A stretch of 40,440 bases of DNA from Isosphaera sp. (GCA_013822345.1 PNKH01000076.1:1-40440); one strand, 5' to 3'; numbered from the stretch's first letter, positions 8,359 through 16,396 are shown. Numbers and translations are program-made. Notes: a model not told the origin generated them from the letters alone.

Positions 8359-10683
8359 ATGACGGCCTTCGCGGACGTTCGGAAACTCGCCCTCGTCGGC
8401 AACTACCTCCCCCGCAAGTGCGGGATCGCCACCTTCACCCACGACATGCACGCCTCGCTCGCCGCCGCCCTCCCGGCGGCCGAGTGCGCGGTCGTGGCCG
8501 TGACCGACGCCGCCGGAGGGTACGACTACCCGCCGGAGGTCCGGTTCGAGGTCCGCGAGCGGCACCCCGAGGACTACCGCCGGGCGGCCGAGTTCCTGAA
8601 CCTCGCGAACACCGACGTGGTCTGCCTCCAGCACGAGTACGGCATCTTCGGCGGCACCGCCGGGAGCCACGTCCTCGGCCTGCTCCGGCACCTCCGGGCC
8701 CCGGTCGTCACCACCCTGCACACCGTCCTGAAGGACCCGGACGCCGACCAGCGGCGGGTGATGGGCCAGGTGTGCGAGCTGTCCGCCCGGGTGGCGGTGA
8801 TGACCGACCGCGGCCGCCGCTTCCTCACCGAGGTCTACGGCGTCCCGGCGGGGAAGATCGACCTGATCGCCCACGGCATCCCGGACATGCCGTTCGTCGA
8901 CCCGAACTTCTACAAAGACCAGTTCGGGGTCGAGGGGAAGCGGGTCCTCCTCACCTTCGGCCTCCTGTCGCCGAACAAGGGGGTGGAGAACGTCATCCGG
9001 GCGCTGCCGGCGGTCACCGCCGAGTTCCCGGACGCGGTGTACGTCGTCCTCGGGGCGACGCACCCGAACCTGGTCCGGGAGCACGGCGAGACCTACCGCC
9101 GCGGTTTGGAGAAGCTGGCCGCCGACCTCGGGGTCGGGGAGCATGTCCGGTTCTTCGACCGGTTCGTCACCCTGCCGGAACTGACCGAGTTCCTCGGGGC
9201 GGCGGACGTGTACGTCACCCCGTACCTGAACCCGGCGCAGGTCGTGTCCGGCACCCTGGCGTACGCGTTCGGGTGCGGCAAGGCGGTCGTCTCGACCCCG
9301 TACTGGCACGCGGAGGAGTTGCTGGCCGACGGCCGCGGGGTGCTGGTCCCGTTCGGCGACGCCGGGGCGGTCGCCCGGGAGGTGACCGCCCTGCTCCGCG
9401 ACGACAACCGCCGGCACGCGATGCGGAAGAAGGCGTACCGGCTCGGCCGGGAGATGATCTGGGCCCGGTCGGCGGCGCGGTACCTGGAGTCGTTCGCCCG
9501 GGCGCGGAGCGGGGTCGAGCCGGCGCGGCGGGCGGGCGAGAAGGAGTGGGCCGGCGGGTTCCCGCCGCCGTTCCGCGTCTCCCCGACCCACCACCTCCCG
9601 GCCCTGCGGCTGGATCACCTGCGGCGGATGACCGACGGGACCGGGCTGCTGCAGCACGCCCGGCACGCCGTCCCGCACTACGCCGAGGGGTACTGCACCG
9701 ACGACAACGCCCGCGGGCTGCTCCTGACCGTCCTGCTGGAGGAGCTCGACCGGGAGGAGCCGGCGGCCGGCCTGGCGACGACCTACGCCGCCTTCCTCCA
9801 GGCCGCGTTCGACCCGGCCCGCGGGCGGTTCCGGAACTTCATGGGGTACGACCGGCGGTGGCTGGAGGAGGTCGGGTCGGAGGACAGCCACGGGCGGGCG
9901 GTGTGGGCCCTCGGGGCGTGCGTCGGCCGGTCGCGCCGGCCGGACTTCTCGGCCTGGGCCGCGGTCCTGTTCGAGGACGCGCTAGGGCCGGTCCTGGCGA
10001 CCACCTCGCCGCGGGCCTGGGCGTTCGCCCTCCTCGGCGTGGACGACTACCTCCGACGGTTCCCCGGCGACCGCCGGGCCGCCGGGGTGCGGCGGGAGCT
10101 GACCGCCCGGCTGCTCGACCGCCACGCGAAAACGGCCGGCCCGGGGTGGGAGTGGTTCGAGGACGTGCTGACCTACGACAACGCCCGGCTGCCGCAGGCC
10201 CTGATCGCCGCCGGCCACGGGGCCGGGAACCGGAAGGCGGTGGAGGTCGGGGCGTCCGCCCTGCGGTGGCTGGTCGGGGTGCAGACGGCCCCGGCCGGGC
10301 ACCACCGCCCCGTCGGAACGGAGGGCTGGTACCGGCGCGGCGGGGCGGCGGCCCGGTTCGACCAGCAGCCGGTCGACGCCGGGGCGACGGTGTCCGCCTG
10401 CCTGGCCGCCCACCGGGCGACCGGGGACCCGTTCTGGCGGCCGGCGGCGCGGGCCGCGTTCGACTGGTTCCTCGGGCGGAACGACCTGGGGTTGGAGGTG
10501 TACGACCCGGCGACCGGCGGGTGCCGGGACGGGCTGTTGCCGGACCGGGTGAACCGGAACCAGGGGGCGGAGTCGACGCTGGCGTTCCTGCTCGCCCGGG
10601 CGGAGCTGGAGCTGGCGGACGGCCCGCGCCGCCCCGGGGCCGCGGCGGACGCCGCCCTCCCGGCGGCGCTGGCGGCGCGCTGA
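8359..10683 (+). CDS. GT4 glycosyltransferase with C-terminal (alpha/alpha)-barrel-like domain
   Basis: Predicted cytoplasmic retaining glycosyltransferase (GT-B fold, family 4), possibly a mannosyltransferase. Seen: the N-terminal Rossmann half starts LVGNYLPRKCGIATFTHDM; the C-terminal half has LLTFGLLSPNKGVENVIRAL, then VVSGTLAYAFGCGKAVVST and the donor-binding WHAEELLADGRGVLV near residues 290-330. After about residue 400 comes a separate helical domain of about 370 residues (GYCTDDNARGLLLTVLLEE, EDSHGRAVWALGACV, NQGAESTLAFLLA) resembling an (alpha/alpha)6 toroid of glycoside hydrolase or epimerase type. The ATG at 8359 is used because the GT fold starts there, although its ribosome-binding site is weak. 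A GH130 gene follows 160 bases downstream, separated by a 36-base-arm palindrome. That pairing suggests synthesis and turnover of one glycan; the glycan itself is inference. Length 774 aa. Confidence 0.85.
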   Translation: MTAFADVRKLALVGNYLPRKCGIATFTHDMHASLAAALPAAECAVVAVTDAAGGYDYPPEVRFEVRERHPEDYRRAAEFLNLANTDVVCLQHEYGIFGGTAGSHVLGLLRHLRAPVVTTLHTVLKDPDADQRRVMGQVCELSARVAVMTDRGRRFLTEVYGVPAGKIDLIAHGIPDMPFVDPNFYKDQFGVEGKRVLLTFGLLSPNKGVENVIRALPAVTAEFPDAVYVVLGATHPNLVREHGETYRRGLEKLAADLGVGEHVRFFDRFVTLPELTEFLGAADVYVTPYLNPAQVVSGTLAYAFGCGKAVVSTPYWHAEELLADGRGVLVPFGDAGAVAREVTALLRDDNRRHAMRKKAYRLGREMIWARSAARYLESFARARSGVEPARRAGEKEWAGGFPPPFRVSPTHHLPALRLDHLRRMTDGTGLLQHARHAVPHYAEGYCTDDNARGLLLTVLLEELDREEPAAGLATTYAAFLQAAFDPARGRFRNFMGYDRRWLEEVGSEDSHGRAVWALGACVGRSRRPDFSAWAAVLFEDALGPVLATTSPRAWAFALLGVDDYLRRFPGDRRAAGVRRELTARLLDRHAKTAGPGWEWFEDVLTYDNARLPQALIAAGHGAGNRKAVEVGASALRWLVGVQTAPAGHHRPVGTEGWYRRGGAAARFDQQPVDAGATVSACLAAHRATGDPFWRPAARAAFDWFLGRNDLGLEVYDPATGGCRDGLLPDRVNRNQGAESTLAFLLARAELELADGPRRPGAAADAALPAALAAR

Positions 10684-10694
10684 GTTACCCCGTG

Positions 10695-10772
10695 TAGCCG
10701 CGACGCGGAGTCCCCGGAGCGGAGCGCGGCGGAGGCGCCGCGCTCCGCTCCGGGGACTCCGCGTCGCGGCTA
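10695..10772. repeat. Inverted repeat, 36-base perfect arms
   Basis: Arms 10695-10730 and 10737-10772 are exact reverse complements with a 6-base spacer (GGAGGC). It starts 11 bases after the GT4 stop and lies between the GT4 and GH130 genes, both on the plus strand. The sequence after the right arm (TAAACTGTTTCCC) is not a T-tract. It could lower read-through from the GT gene into GH130. Confidence 0.92.
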
Positions 10773-10842
10773 AACTGTTTCCCGATCCCCCGTATCCTAT
10801 CTCCCACCCCCGACATCCTTTTCCTCATCCCCGACCCGCCGC

Positions 10843-12294
10843 ATGGACGTCCGCCGGACCGACGTGGTCATCAAGCCGAACAACGCCCGGGTCCTGTTCC
10901 GCCCGTTCGACCCGACCTCCCAGGAGCGGTTCCTCAAGATCACCGCCCGGGTCATGACCCTGGGCGAGGACGAGGCCGAGCGGCTGCTGACCGAGGTGCT
11001 GCGGGAGTTCGGCGACCGGCACCACGAGCTGCAGCGGTTCTTCCTCCACCGGTTCGACCAGGTCCGCCACTTCCTCCTGACCGACGGCCCGCTGTCGCTC
11101 GCCCGCCGGCTGCTGATCGGGTCGTACTTCACCCAGGAGTACGCGCTGGAGTCGGCCGCCCTGTTCAACCCGTCGATGGTGTGGCACCCGGACCAGGGGA
11201 ACCTGCCGCCGGGGGCCCGGCGGTTCGTCCTCAGCCTGCGGGCGACCGGGGAGGGGCACATCTCGTCGATCGTGTTCCGGTCCGGGGTGGTGACCGAGGC
11301 CGGGGCGATCCGGCTGGACGACCGGGGGAAGTACGTCACCCCGCCGGACATCGTCCCGAACGCCCAGTACGAGAAGGCGCTGTTCGCCCGGAAGCTGTTC
11401 GAGCTGGGGGTGCAGGGGCGGTTCTGCGACCAGGTGCTCGGGGCGGTCGGGGAGGTGTTCACCGTCGAGGAGCTGGACCGGGCGGCCCAGCGGGCGCTGC
11501 GGCAGGAGCGGTCGAACCAGCAGGACCAGGGCGGGACCGCGAAGGCGATCGTGACCCTGGCCCGGTCGAACTACGAGATCCGGTACGACCCGGACCAGCC
11601 GCTGTCCGAGCGGGTCATCTTCCCGACCGGGCCGAGCGAGACGAACGGGGTCGAGGACGCCCGGTTCGTCCGGTTCGAGTACGAGGACGGGAAGGTCCGG
11701 TACTACGCCACCTACACCGCCTACGACGGCCGGGTGGTGCTGCCGCAGATGCTCGAGACGGACGACTTCCTGCACTTCAAGGTGAGCACCCTGAACGGCC
11801 CGGAGGTGCGGAACAAGGGGTTCGCCCTGTTCCCCCGGCCGGTGAACGGGCACTACGCGATGCTGAGCCGGCAGGACAACGAGAACATCTACCTGATGTA
11901 CTCGGACAACCTCCACTTCTGGTACACGAAGGAGCTGATCGCGAAGCCGGCCCGGCCGTGGGAGTTCGTCCAGCTCGGGAACTGCGGGTCGCCGGTGGAG
12001 ACGGAGGCGGGGTGGCTGGTGCTGACGCACGGGGTCGGGCCGATGCGGAAGTACGCGATGGGGGCGATGCTCTTGGACCGGGACAACCCGGCGAAGGTGC
12101 TCGGCCGGCTGGCGGAGCCGCTCCTGACCCCGGACGAGAGCGAGCGGAGCGGGTACGTGCCGAACGTGGTGTACAGCTGCGGGGCGGTGGTGCACGGCGG
12201 GCGGCTGGTGATCCCGTACGCGATGTCGGACTACGCCAGCACGTTCGCGACGGTGCCGGTCGCGGACGTGCTCGGGGCGATGACCCCGGGATGA
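10843..12294 (+). CDS. GH130 family mannoside phosphorylase/hydrolase
   Basis: Predicted five-bladed beta-propeller enzyme of GH130, a family of beta-mannoside phosphorylases and a few hydrolases. Seen: NPSMVWHPDQ near residue 108, the propeller core from about residue 250, and the family catalytic segment NGVEDARFV with Asp272 as candidate proton donor. NCGSPVETEAGWLVLTHGV and YVPNVVYSCGAVVHGGRLV follow as in other members. The N-terminal 120 residues of helical sequence make it longer (483 aa) than short GH130 enzymes of about 330 aa. No signal peptide, so it probably acts in the cytoplasm. There is no clear ribosome-binding site before the ATG. It follows a GT4 gene, so together they could build and phosphorolyse a mannoside reserve or linker. 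Phosphorylase versus hydrolase cannot be decided here. Confidence 0.85.
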   Translation: MDVRRTDVVIKPNNARVLFRPFDPTSQERFLKITARVMTLGEDEAERLLTEVLREFGDRHHELQRFFLHRFDQVRHFLLTDGPLSLARRLLIGSYFTQEYALESAALFNPSMVWHPDQGNLPPGARRFVLSLRATGEGHISSIVFRSGVVTEAGAIRLDDRGKYVTPPDIVPNAQYEKALFARKLFELGVQGRFCDQVLGAVGEVFTVEELDRAAQRALRQERSNQQDQGGTAKAIVTLARSNYEIRYDPDQPLSERVIFPTGPSETNGVEDARFVRFEYEDGKVRYYATYTAYDGRVVLPQMLETDDFLHFKVSTLNGPEVRNKGFALFPRPVNGHYAMLSRQDNENIYLMYSDNLHFWYTKELIAKPARPWEFVQLGNCGSPVETEAGWLVLTHGVGPMRKYAMGAMLLDRDNPAKVLGRLAEPLLTPDESERSGYVPNVVYSCGAVVHGGRLVIPYAMSDYASTFATVPVADVLGAMTPG

Positions 12295-12318
12295 CGGGTC
12301 GGATGCCCGCCGCCGAAC

Positions 12319-12420
12319 GACACAGCTCAGCAGCGGCGGCCGCGCTGTGAGCCGTAATGTCACGAGAGACCAGAATCGCGGCCGCCGTCTGCTGCAGCAG
12401 ATGGTTCGGCGTGGCCGATC
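12319..12420. repeat. Dispersed-repeat-like sequence
   Basis: This stretch, read on the minus strand, gives PNHLLQQTAAAILVSRD and then SAAAAAELCRSAAG. I recall near-identical spurious peptides scattered through Gemmata-type genomes, so the DNA is likely a dispersed non-coding repeat. It contains 11-base perfect inverted arms (12334-12344 and 12377-12387). It lies between the GH130 stop and the 3' end of a lower-GC small gene. Only one copy is in this window, so the repeat status rests on memory. Confidence 0.45.
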
Positions 12421-12428
12421 GCGAGCTT

Positions 12429-12836
12429 TTAGCGATCAAAACCGTGCTTCTTCCGAAACTGCTCATGCTCCCGTTGATGCTCCTGCCGAATCTTGTCCAT
12501 GTCTCGCTTGATCAAGAAGCCTATCAAGAAATATCCAAATATCAAAGCGATCACGAAGACGGTTACACACAGATAGGGAAGGATCTGCCAGGATTGGAGA
12601 TTTTTCTTGCCTTGAGCATGACACGTTGGGCACAGGAGAGCTGTTGACCAGTTCCTACCAGACAAGACATTCACGCTCTGGACGTGTACTGCGCAACTCA
12701 GAGCGTTACACCACATGCACCGTGTCGTCGCTTCGGCCGCACACGCGTAGCATTTCGGCCCCGCCGCAGCAGGTGTCGTGGGACCGACCGGGTGGCCATC
12801 GCGAATCGCATCGTCGCCCAGCTCGCGCGTTGCCAT
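12429..12836 (-). CDS. Small B-box-like zinc-finger membrane protein
   Basis: Function unknown. Seen: a cysteine/histidine cluster at residues 29-73 (CYACAAEATTRCMWC, SCAVH, CPTCH) with the spacing of a B-box-type or double zinc-ribbon site. One strong transmembrane helix follows at residues 86-109 (ILPYLCVTVFVIALIFGYFL), then a charged helical tail of 26 residues ending KKHGFDR. The zinc module would face one side of the inner membrane and the tail the other. The start is well supported: GGAGG lies 6 bases before the ATG. The gene is visibly richer in A and T than all its neighbours, with runs such as AAATATCCAAATATCAAAG, which points to horizontal acquisition or relaxed composition. It is flanked by a repeat-like sequence on one side and a gene remnant on the other. 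Length 135 aa. Confidence 0.7.
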   Translation of the reverse strand: MATRELGDDAIRDGHPVGPTTPAAAGPKCYACAAEATTRCMWCNALSCAVHVQSVNVLSGRNWSTALLCPTCHAQGKKNLQSWQILPYLCVTVFVIALIFGYFLIGFLIKRDMDKIRQEHQREHEQFRKKHGFDR

Positions 12837-13198
12837 CGAAACCTCCGAGACCTGAGTCGCCGAACCAGTGGTTAGCTTGATACGCGCTGCGCGTTAGGTG
12901 TGCACACCGGTCAAGGTAACGCGCCGGGCTGTTGCCGTTTAGCCGCGCCGTCCGCCGGCGGACGGCTAGGCTAACCGACGAACGCCCTCGTGTCAAACGT
13001 CGACCGGCCGTCCGCCCGGGGGCGAACTGGGGCCGGCGGCGCCGGCACCCGGACGACCGACGGGGGAGGAGGTCGGCCCGGCGGAACAAGGATGATGGCT
13101 TCCCCACTGGGATGGGCGGCATCAGCGAACTTCCGGCCGCCCACCCGGGGGCGGGGGAAGTTTGCTGTTACCCCCAACCCCAGGGGGGTATGCATCCA

Positions 13199-13434
13199 TC
13201 ATCCTTCCCCCGCCCCGTAACACCCGAACCGGTACACCGACCCGCCACCCCGGCCTTCCCGCTCCCCCTTCGCCCAGAGCGTCCCGCACCCGTCCTCCAG
13301 AAGCCCCCGGAACCGGTTCTCGCCCTTCCGCAGCTCGTCCGGCAGCCCGTCCAACAGCTGCTTCCGGGTCAGCCCCGGGCCGCCCCCGTCCCGGTCCGCC
13401 TGCAGCAGCGCCAGCACCTCCGCCCGCACCCGCA
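13199..13434 (-). pseudogene. C-terminal remnant of an unidentified gene
   Basis: About 78 residues in this frame look like genuine protein: RVRAEVLALLQADRDG, GLTRKQLLDGLPDELR, KGENRFRGLLEDGCGTLW and a glycine-rich end GGGSVYRFGCYGAGEG before a TGA. The pattern (helix, GLTRKQLLDGL, helix, glycine-rich wing) suggests a winged-helix tail such as those ending phage or plasmid-type primase/ATPase proteins in this group. The frame continues upstream, but that sequence is low-complexity Arg/Ala/Pro and is interrupted by a 21-base-arm palindrome, so the N-terminal part of the gene seems lost. It is either a decayed fragment or a very short gene with an unusual start. Confidence 0.45.
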
Positions 13435-13485
13435 CCCTGACGGCCGCGGTTCGCCTTGGCGGCCGGCGAACCGCGGCCGTCAGGG
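13435..13485. repeat. Inverted repeat, 21-base perfect arms, at the broken end of a gene remnant
   Basis: Arms 13435-13455 and 13465-13485 are exact reverse complements with a 9-base spacer (TTGGCGGCC). It abuts the point where recognisable coding sequence of the minus-strand remnant stops. No related copy was seen in this window. Confidence 0.88.
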
Positions 13486-13733
13486 AACGGGTCAGCCCCA
13501 CCCCCGCCGAGAACGAAACGACCCTGGGGCCGGCCCGCCAGCCGCTCACCAGTCCGCGCCGACGACCCCCCCTCTGCTCGGGGTCACGATCTCCTGAACA
13601 CCAGCCGGATGCCCCTGCAAACCAGTTTTCGCTCCCGCACGACAACCCCGAGCACGGGGCTTTCCGGACAGGCTGCGGTACGCGTGTTGCCGGGTGGGAG
13701 GGCGGTCCGCCCCCTTCCGACGCGAGTCACCCG

Positions 13734-14252
13734 ATGAAAACGATGGAGAGCCGGGCCAAGGTGCTCGGTCACGCCTCGCACCCGATGCTGATCGTCGTCC
13801 CGCTCGGGATGTTCGTCGGGGCACTGGTGTTCGACGGCCTGTTCTACCTCGGCGGTCGGGACCCGCAGTGGGCCGTCGTCTCGTACTGGATGGTCGTGAC
13901 CGGCCTGATCGGCGGGCTGGTCGCCGCCGTCCCCGGGTGGGTCGACTGGTTCGCCATCCCGTCCGGCACCCGGGCCAAGACGGTCGGGCTGGTCCACGGG
14001 CTGGGGAACGGGGTCGGGGTGCTCGGGCTGTACGGCGCGAGTTGGTACCTCCGCCGGCCGGACCCGGCCAACCCGCCGGACCTCGCCCTGCTGTTGTCGG
14101 CCGTCGGGTTCGTCCTCGGCGGGGCGACGGCCTGGCTCGGGGCCGAGCTGATCGAACGGCTCGGGGTCTCGGTCCACCCCGGGGCCCACCCGGACGCCCC
14201 GAACTCGCTCACCCACCCGGCCCCCGGCCGCTCCGGCCAGGAGGCGATTTGA
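13734..14252 (+). CDS. DUF2231 integral membrane protein
   Basis: Predicted four-helix inner-membrane protein of the DUF2231 family; its biochemical role is unknown, although family members often sit near stress or electron-transfer genes. Seen: GHASHPMLIVVPLGMFVGAL opening the first helix with the family's conserved His-Pro, then helices near residues 48-70 (VVSYWMVVTGLIGGLVAAVP), 83-102 and 118-140. The motif GWVDWFAIPSGTRAKTVGL between helices 2 and 3 is the typical family loop. The C-terminal 25 residues are polar. Start: the first ATG; a second ATG three codons later is equally possible, and neither has a good ribosome-binding site. Its TGA stop overlaps the TTG start of the following SDR gene, so translation is probably coupled. 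Length 172 aa. Confidence 0.8.
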   Translation: MKTMESRAKVLGHASHPMLIVVPLGMFVGALVFDGLFYLGGRDPQWAVVSYWMVVTGLIGGLVAAVPGWVDWFAIPSGTRAKTVGLVHGLGNGVGVLGLYGASWYLRRPDPANPPDLALLLSAVGFVLGGATAWLGAELIERLGVSVHPGAHPDAPNSLTHPAPGRSGQEAI

Positions 14253-15067
14253 CCCCCGACGCCGACCACCCGGTGGTGCTGGTGACCGGGGCGACGTCCG
14301 GGATCGGCCGGGCCACCGCCCGGCTCCTCGCGTCGAACGGGTATCGCGTCTTCGGGACGAGCCGCGACCCCACGTCCCGGCCGCCCGAACCGTTCCCGCT
14401 CCTGCCACTGGAGGTCGCGTCGGACGAGTCGGCGGCGGCGTGCGTCCGGCGGGTCGCGGACGCGACCGGCGGCCGGATCGACGTGCTGGTGAACAACGTC
14501 GGGACCGGCATCCTCGGGGCGGCGGAGGAGTCGACGGCGGCCGAGGTGCGGGCGCTGTTCGAGGTGAACGTCCTCGGGGCGGTGCGGATGACCAACGCCG
14601 TCCTGCCGCTGATGCGGGCCCGGCGGGCCGGTCGGATCCTGAACATGAGCTCGAGCGGCGGCACCGCCAGCATCCCGTTCGCCGCGTACTACTGCGCGAC
14701 GAAGTTCGCCCTGGAGGCGTACAGCGAGGGGCTGCGGAACGAACTGCTGCCGCTCGGCATCCACGTCTCGGTCGTCGCCCCGGGGCCGGTCAGCACCCCG
14801 GCCGGCGACACCGCCGCACGGGCCGCCCACCCGGTCGCCGACTACGAGCCGGCCCGGTCGAAGGCCGCGGACGAGTTCGTGAAGGCGATCCGCGCCGGGA
14901 TGGACCCCGCGACGGTGGCCGAAGCGATCCTCGACCTGGTGCGGTCGGACGCACCGGCCCCGCGGCGGCCGGTCGGGCTGCAGTCGCACGCCACCGGGTG
15001 GGCCCGGCGGCTTCTCCCGGTGCGGGCGTTCCAGGCGCTGGTCCGGTGGGCCGTCGGGCGATCGTAG
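14249..15067 (+). CDS. Short-chain dehydrogenase/reductase
   Basis: Classical SDR enzyme, NAD(P)-dependent; substrate not determinable. Seen: cofactor motif TGATSGIG at residues 13-20, NNVG near 82-85, catalytic serine region NMSSSGG (133-139) and Tyr148-xxx-Lys152 in YYCATK. PGPVSTP after the active site is the usual cofactor-closing loop. The start is TTG: its last two bases begin the TGA stop of the DUF2231 gene (TTGA overlap), and AGGAGG stands 5 bases before it, which is stronger evidence than any alternative. Length 272 aa. It ends 3 bases before a 43-base-arm palindrome, which separates it from a convergent second SDR. The two SDRs are clearly different (the second has a C-terminal membrane tail), so this is not a simple duplication. 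Confidence 0.88.
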   Translation: MTPDADHPVVLVTGATSGIGRATARLLASNGYRVFGTSRDPTSRPPEPFPLLPLEVASDESAAACVRRVADATGGRIDVLVNNVGTGILGAAEESTAAEVRALFEVNVLGAVRMTNAVLPLMRARRAGRILNMSSSGGTASIPFAAYYCATKFALEAYSEGLRNELLPLGIHVSVVAPGPVSTPAGDTAARAAHPVADYEPARSKAADEFVKAIRAGMDPATVAEAILDLVRSDAPAPRRPVGLQSHATGWARRLLPVRAFQALVRWAVGRS

Positions 15068-15069
15068 TC

Positions 15070-15167
15070 GTAGGGTGGGCCGAGCCCGGCGCTTCGCCGG
15101 GCGAGTCCCACCGCGCCTACGTCTGGTGGGACTCGCCCGGCGAAGCGCCGGGCTCGGCCCACCCTAC
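15070..15167. repeat. Family A inverted repeat, 43-base perfect arms, overlapping a stop codon
   Basis: Arms 15070-15112 and 15125-15167 are exact reverse complements with a 12-base spacer. It begins 3 bases after the plus-strand SDR stop, and its right end contains the TAG stop of the convergent SDR (15164-15166 on the minus strand). Termini read GTAGGGTGGGCCGAGC inward. Closely related to 29691-29786 and, at the ends, to 8086-8198. Confidence 0.93.
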
Positions 15168-16183
15168 CCGCGCCGCCCGCCGAGCAGCGCCACCGCCGTC
15201 ACCCCGGCCCCGACCGCCAGCAGCCCGGTCACCAGCGGGTGGAGCGACGCGGCCGTGTACAGGCTCGACCCACGGACCGGCCCACGGTAGTCGCCGCGCT
15301 CCTCCAGCTCCGGACCGGACGGGCCGTAGAACGTCCCCTCGGGCGTCCGGGCCGGCTCGTCCTTCCGCTGGAAGTACGGGATCACCGGCTCCATCATCCG
15401 GTCCGTCAGACGCGGGGCGAGCCGGCCGGCCAGCACGATCGCCTTCCCCCCGCCGCCGACCGTCACGTCCCGCTCCGGCGTCTCGGCGCAGTGCAGGATC
15501 GCCCGGGCGACCACGTCCGGGCGGTACAGCGGCGGCGGCAGCGACGGCTGCTCGGCCATGTAGTTCCGGGCGTGGCTCGTGAACGGGGTGTCGGTGCTGC
15601 TCGGCTTCACCAGGCTGACCGACACCGGCACCCCGGCGTGCTCCAGCTCCATCCTCAGGGCGTCGGTGAACCCCTTCATCGCGTGCTTGGTCGCGCAGTA
15701 CATCCCCTGCATCGGGATCGCCCGGTCGGACAGGATCGACCCGACGTTGACCAGCGCCCCCGCGTACCGCCCGCGGCGGTCGCGGAAGTGCCGGGCCGCC
15801 TCCAGCGACCCGTAGACGGTCCCCCAGAAGTTCGTCTCGAACAGCCGGCGGTGGTCCGCGGTGCTGACGTTCAGCATCTCGCCGATGACCGACGTGCCGG
15901 CGTTGTTCACCCAGGTGTCGAACCCTCCGTACCGCCCGATCGCGGCCCGGGCGGCGGCCGCCACCTGCCCCTCGTCGCCGACATCGGTCGGAACGGCGAG
16001 GGCGTCCCCGCCGGCGGCGCGGATCTCGTCCGCGAGCCGGTCGAGGGCCGGGCCGTTCCGGGAGACGAGGACGACCCGGGCCCCGTCCCGGGCCGCCAGC
16101 CGGGCCGTCGCCAGTCCGATCCCGGACGACGCCCCGGTGACGACCACCACTTGGTCCCGAAGCCGCTTCAGACGTGCGCCCAT
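15164..16183 (-). CDS. Short-chain dehydrogenase/reductase with C-terminal membrane anchor
   Basis: Classical SDR enzyme; substrate unknown. Seen: TGASSGIG at residues 16-23, NNAG at 93-96, Ser149 in VNVGSI and Tyr162-xxx-Lys166 in MYCATK. After the Rossmann domain come about 70 extra residues, including FQRKDEPARTPEGTFYGPSG, and a hydrophobic stretch near the C-terminus (LVTGLLAVGAGVTAVALLGG), likely a tail anchor that keeps the enzyme at the membrane with its active site in the cytoplasm. Length 339 aa, about 80 longer than a basic SDR. The ATG follows a purine-rich GGGGGGCGGG. Its stop codon is inside a palindromic repeat shared with the convergent SDR. Confidence 0.87.
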   Translation of the reverse strand: MGARLKRLRDQVVVVTGASSGIGLATARLAARDGARVVLVSRNGPALDRLADEIRAAGGDALAVPTDVGDEGQVAAAARAAIGRYGGFDTWVNNAGTSVIGEMLNVSTADHRRLFETNFWGTVYGSLEAARHFRDRRGRYAGALVNVGSILSDRAIPMQGMYCATKHAMKGFTDALRMELEHAGVPVSVSLVKPSSTDTPFTSHARNYMAEQPSLPPPLYRPDVVARAILHCAETPERDVTVGGGGKAIVLAGRLAPRLTDRMMEPVIPYFQRKDEPARTPEGTFYGPSGPELEERGDYRGPVRGSSLYTAASLHPLVTGLLAVGAGVTAVALLGGRRG

Positions 16184-16329
16184 GTCCCGCCCCCCCGGGT
16201 TAGTGTCCGGGGGTGGGGGTGCAACTCACGCGCCCGTCGGCCGTCACTCGGTGGTGATGTCGCCGGCCTTGGCGGTGCACAGGGCGGCGAACGCGGCCGG
16301 GGACACGCCCTCCCGCAGGAAACGGGTGC

Positions 16330-16358
16330 TTGCAGGGCCGGTCCCGGACTGTTACCAT
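16330..16358 (+). promoter_or_regulatory. Candidate promoter for the WD40 lipoprotein gene
   Basis: TTGCAG at 16330 and TACCAT at 16353 are 17 bases apart, with a TG two bases before the -10 (extended -10). The GTG start follows about 40 bases downstream at 16397. Visual match only. Confidence 0.4.
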
Positions 16359-16396
16359 CCCGCGAAGTCACCTTACTCACCCGCGAGGACCTCCCG

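Larger units (their letters stand above)
12837..13733. other. 897-base stretch with small palindromes and one gene remnant
   Basis: No intact gene is recognised between the small zinc-finger gene and the DUF2231 gene. Short symmetrical elements are visible: a 12-base palindrome GGTGTGCACACC at 12897, GCCGTCCGCCGGCGGACGGC near 12948-12967, and 11-base inverted arms AAGGATGATGG (13088-13098) and CCATCATCCTT (13196-13206). A second pairing, GCGGGGGAAG (13152) with CTTCCCCCGC (13204), overlaps the latter. A gene remnant (13199-13434) and a 21-base-arm palindrome (13435-13485) complete it. It reads like a patch of decayed mobile or accessory DNA. Confidence 0.5.

Noticed and set aside
12860-12900. 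Possible integron attC-like site (GTTAGGT and near-inverse core)
   Set aside because: The opposite core does not fit RYYYAAC, the span is too short, and no integrase or cassette array is present.
12972-13195. Short open frames on both strands in the accessory patch
   Set aside because: Composition is Pro/Arg/Gly noise and they overlap one another; no motif seen.
14249-16183. Recent duplication of two neighbouring SDR genes
   Set aside because: The two proteins share only general SDR motifs, have different lengths and opposite strands, and one has a membrane tail.
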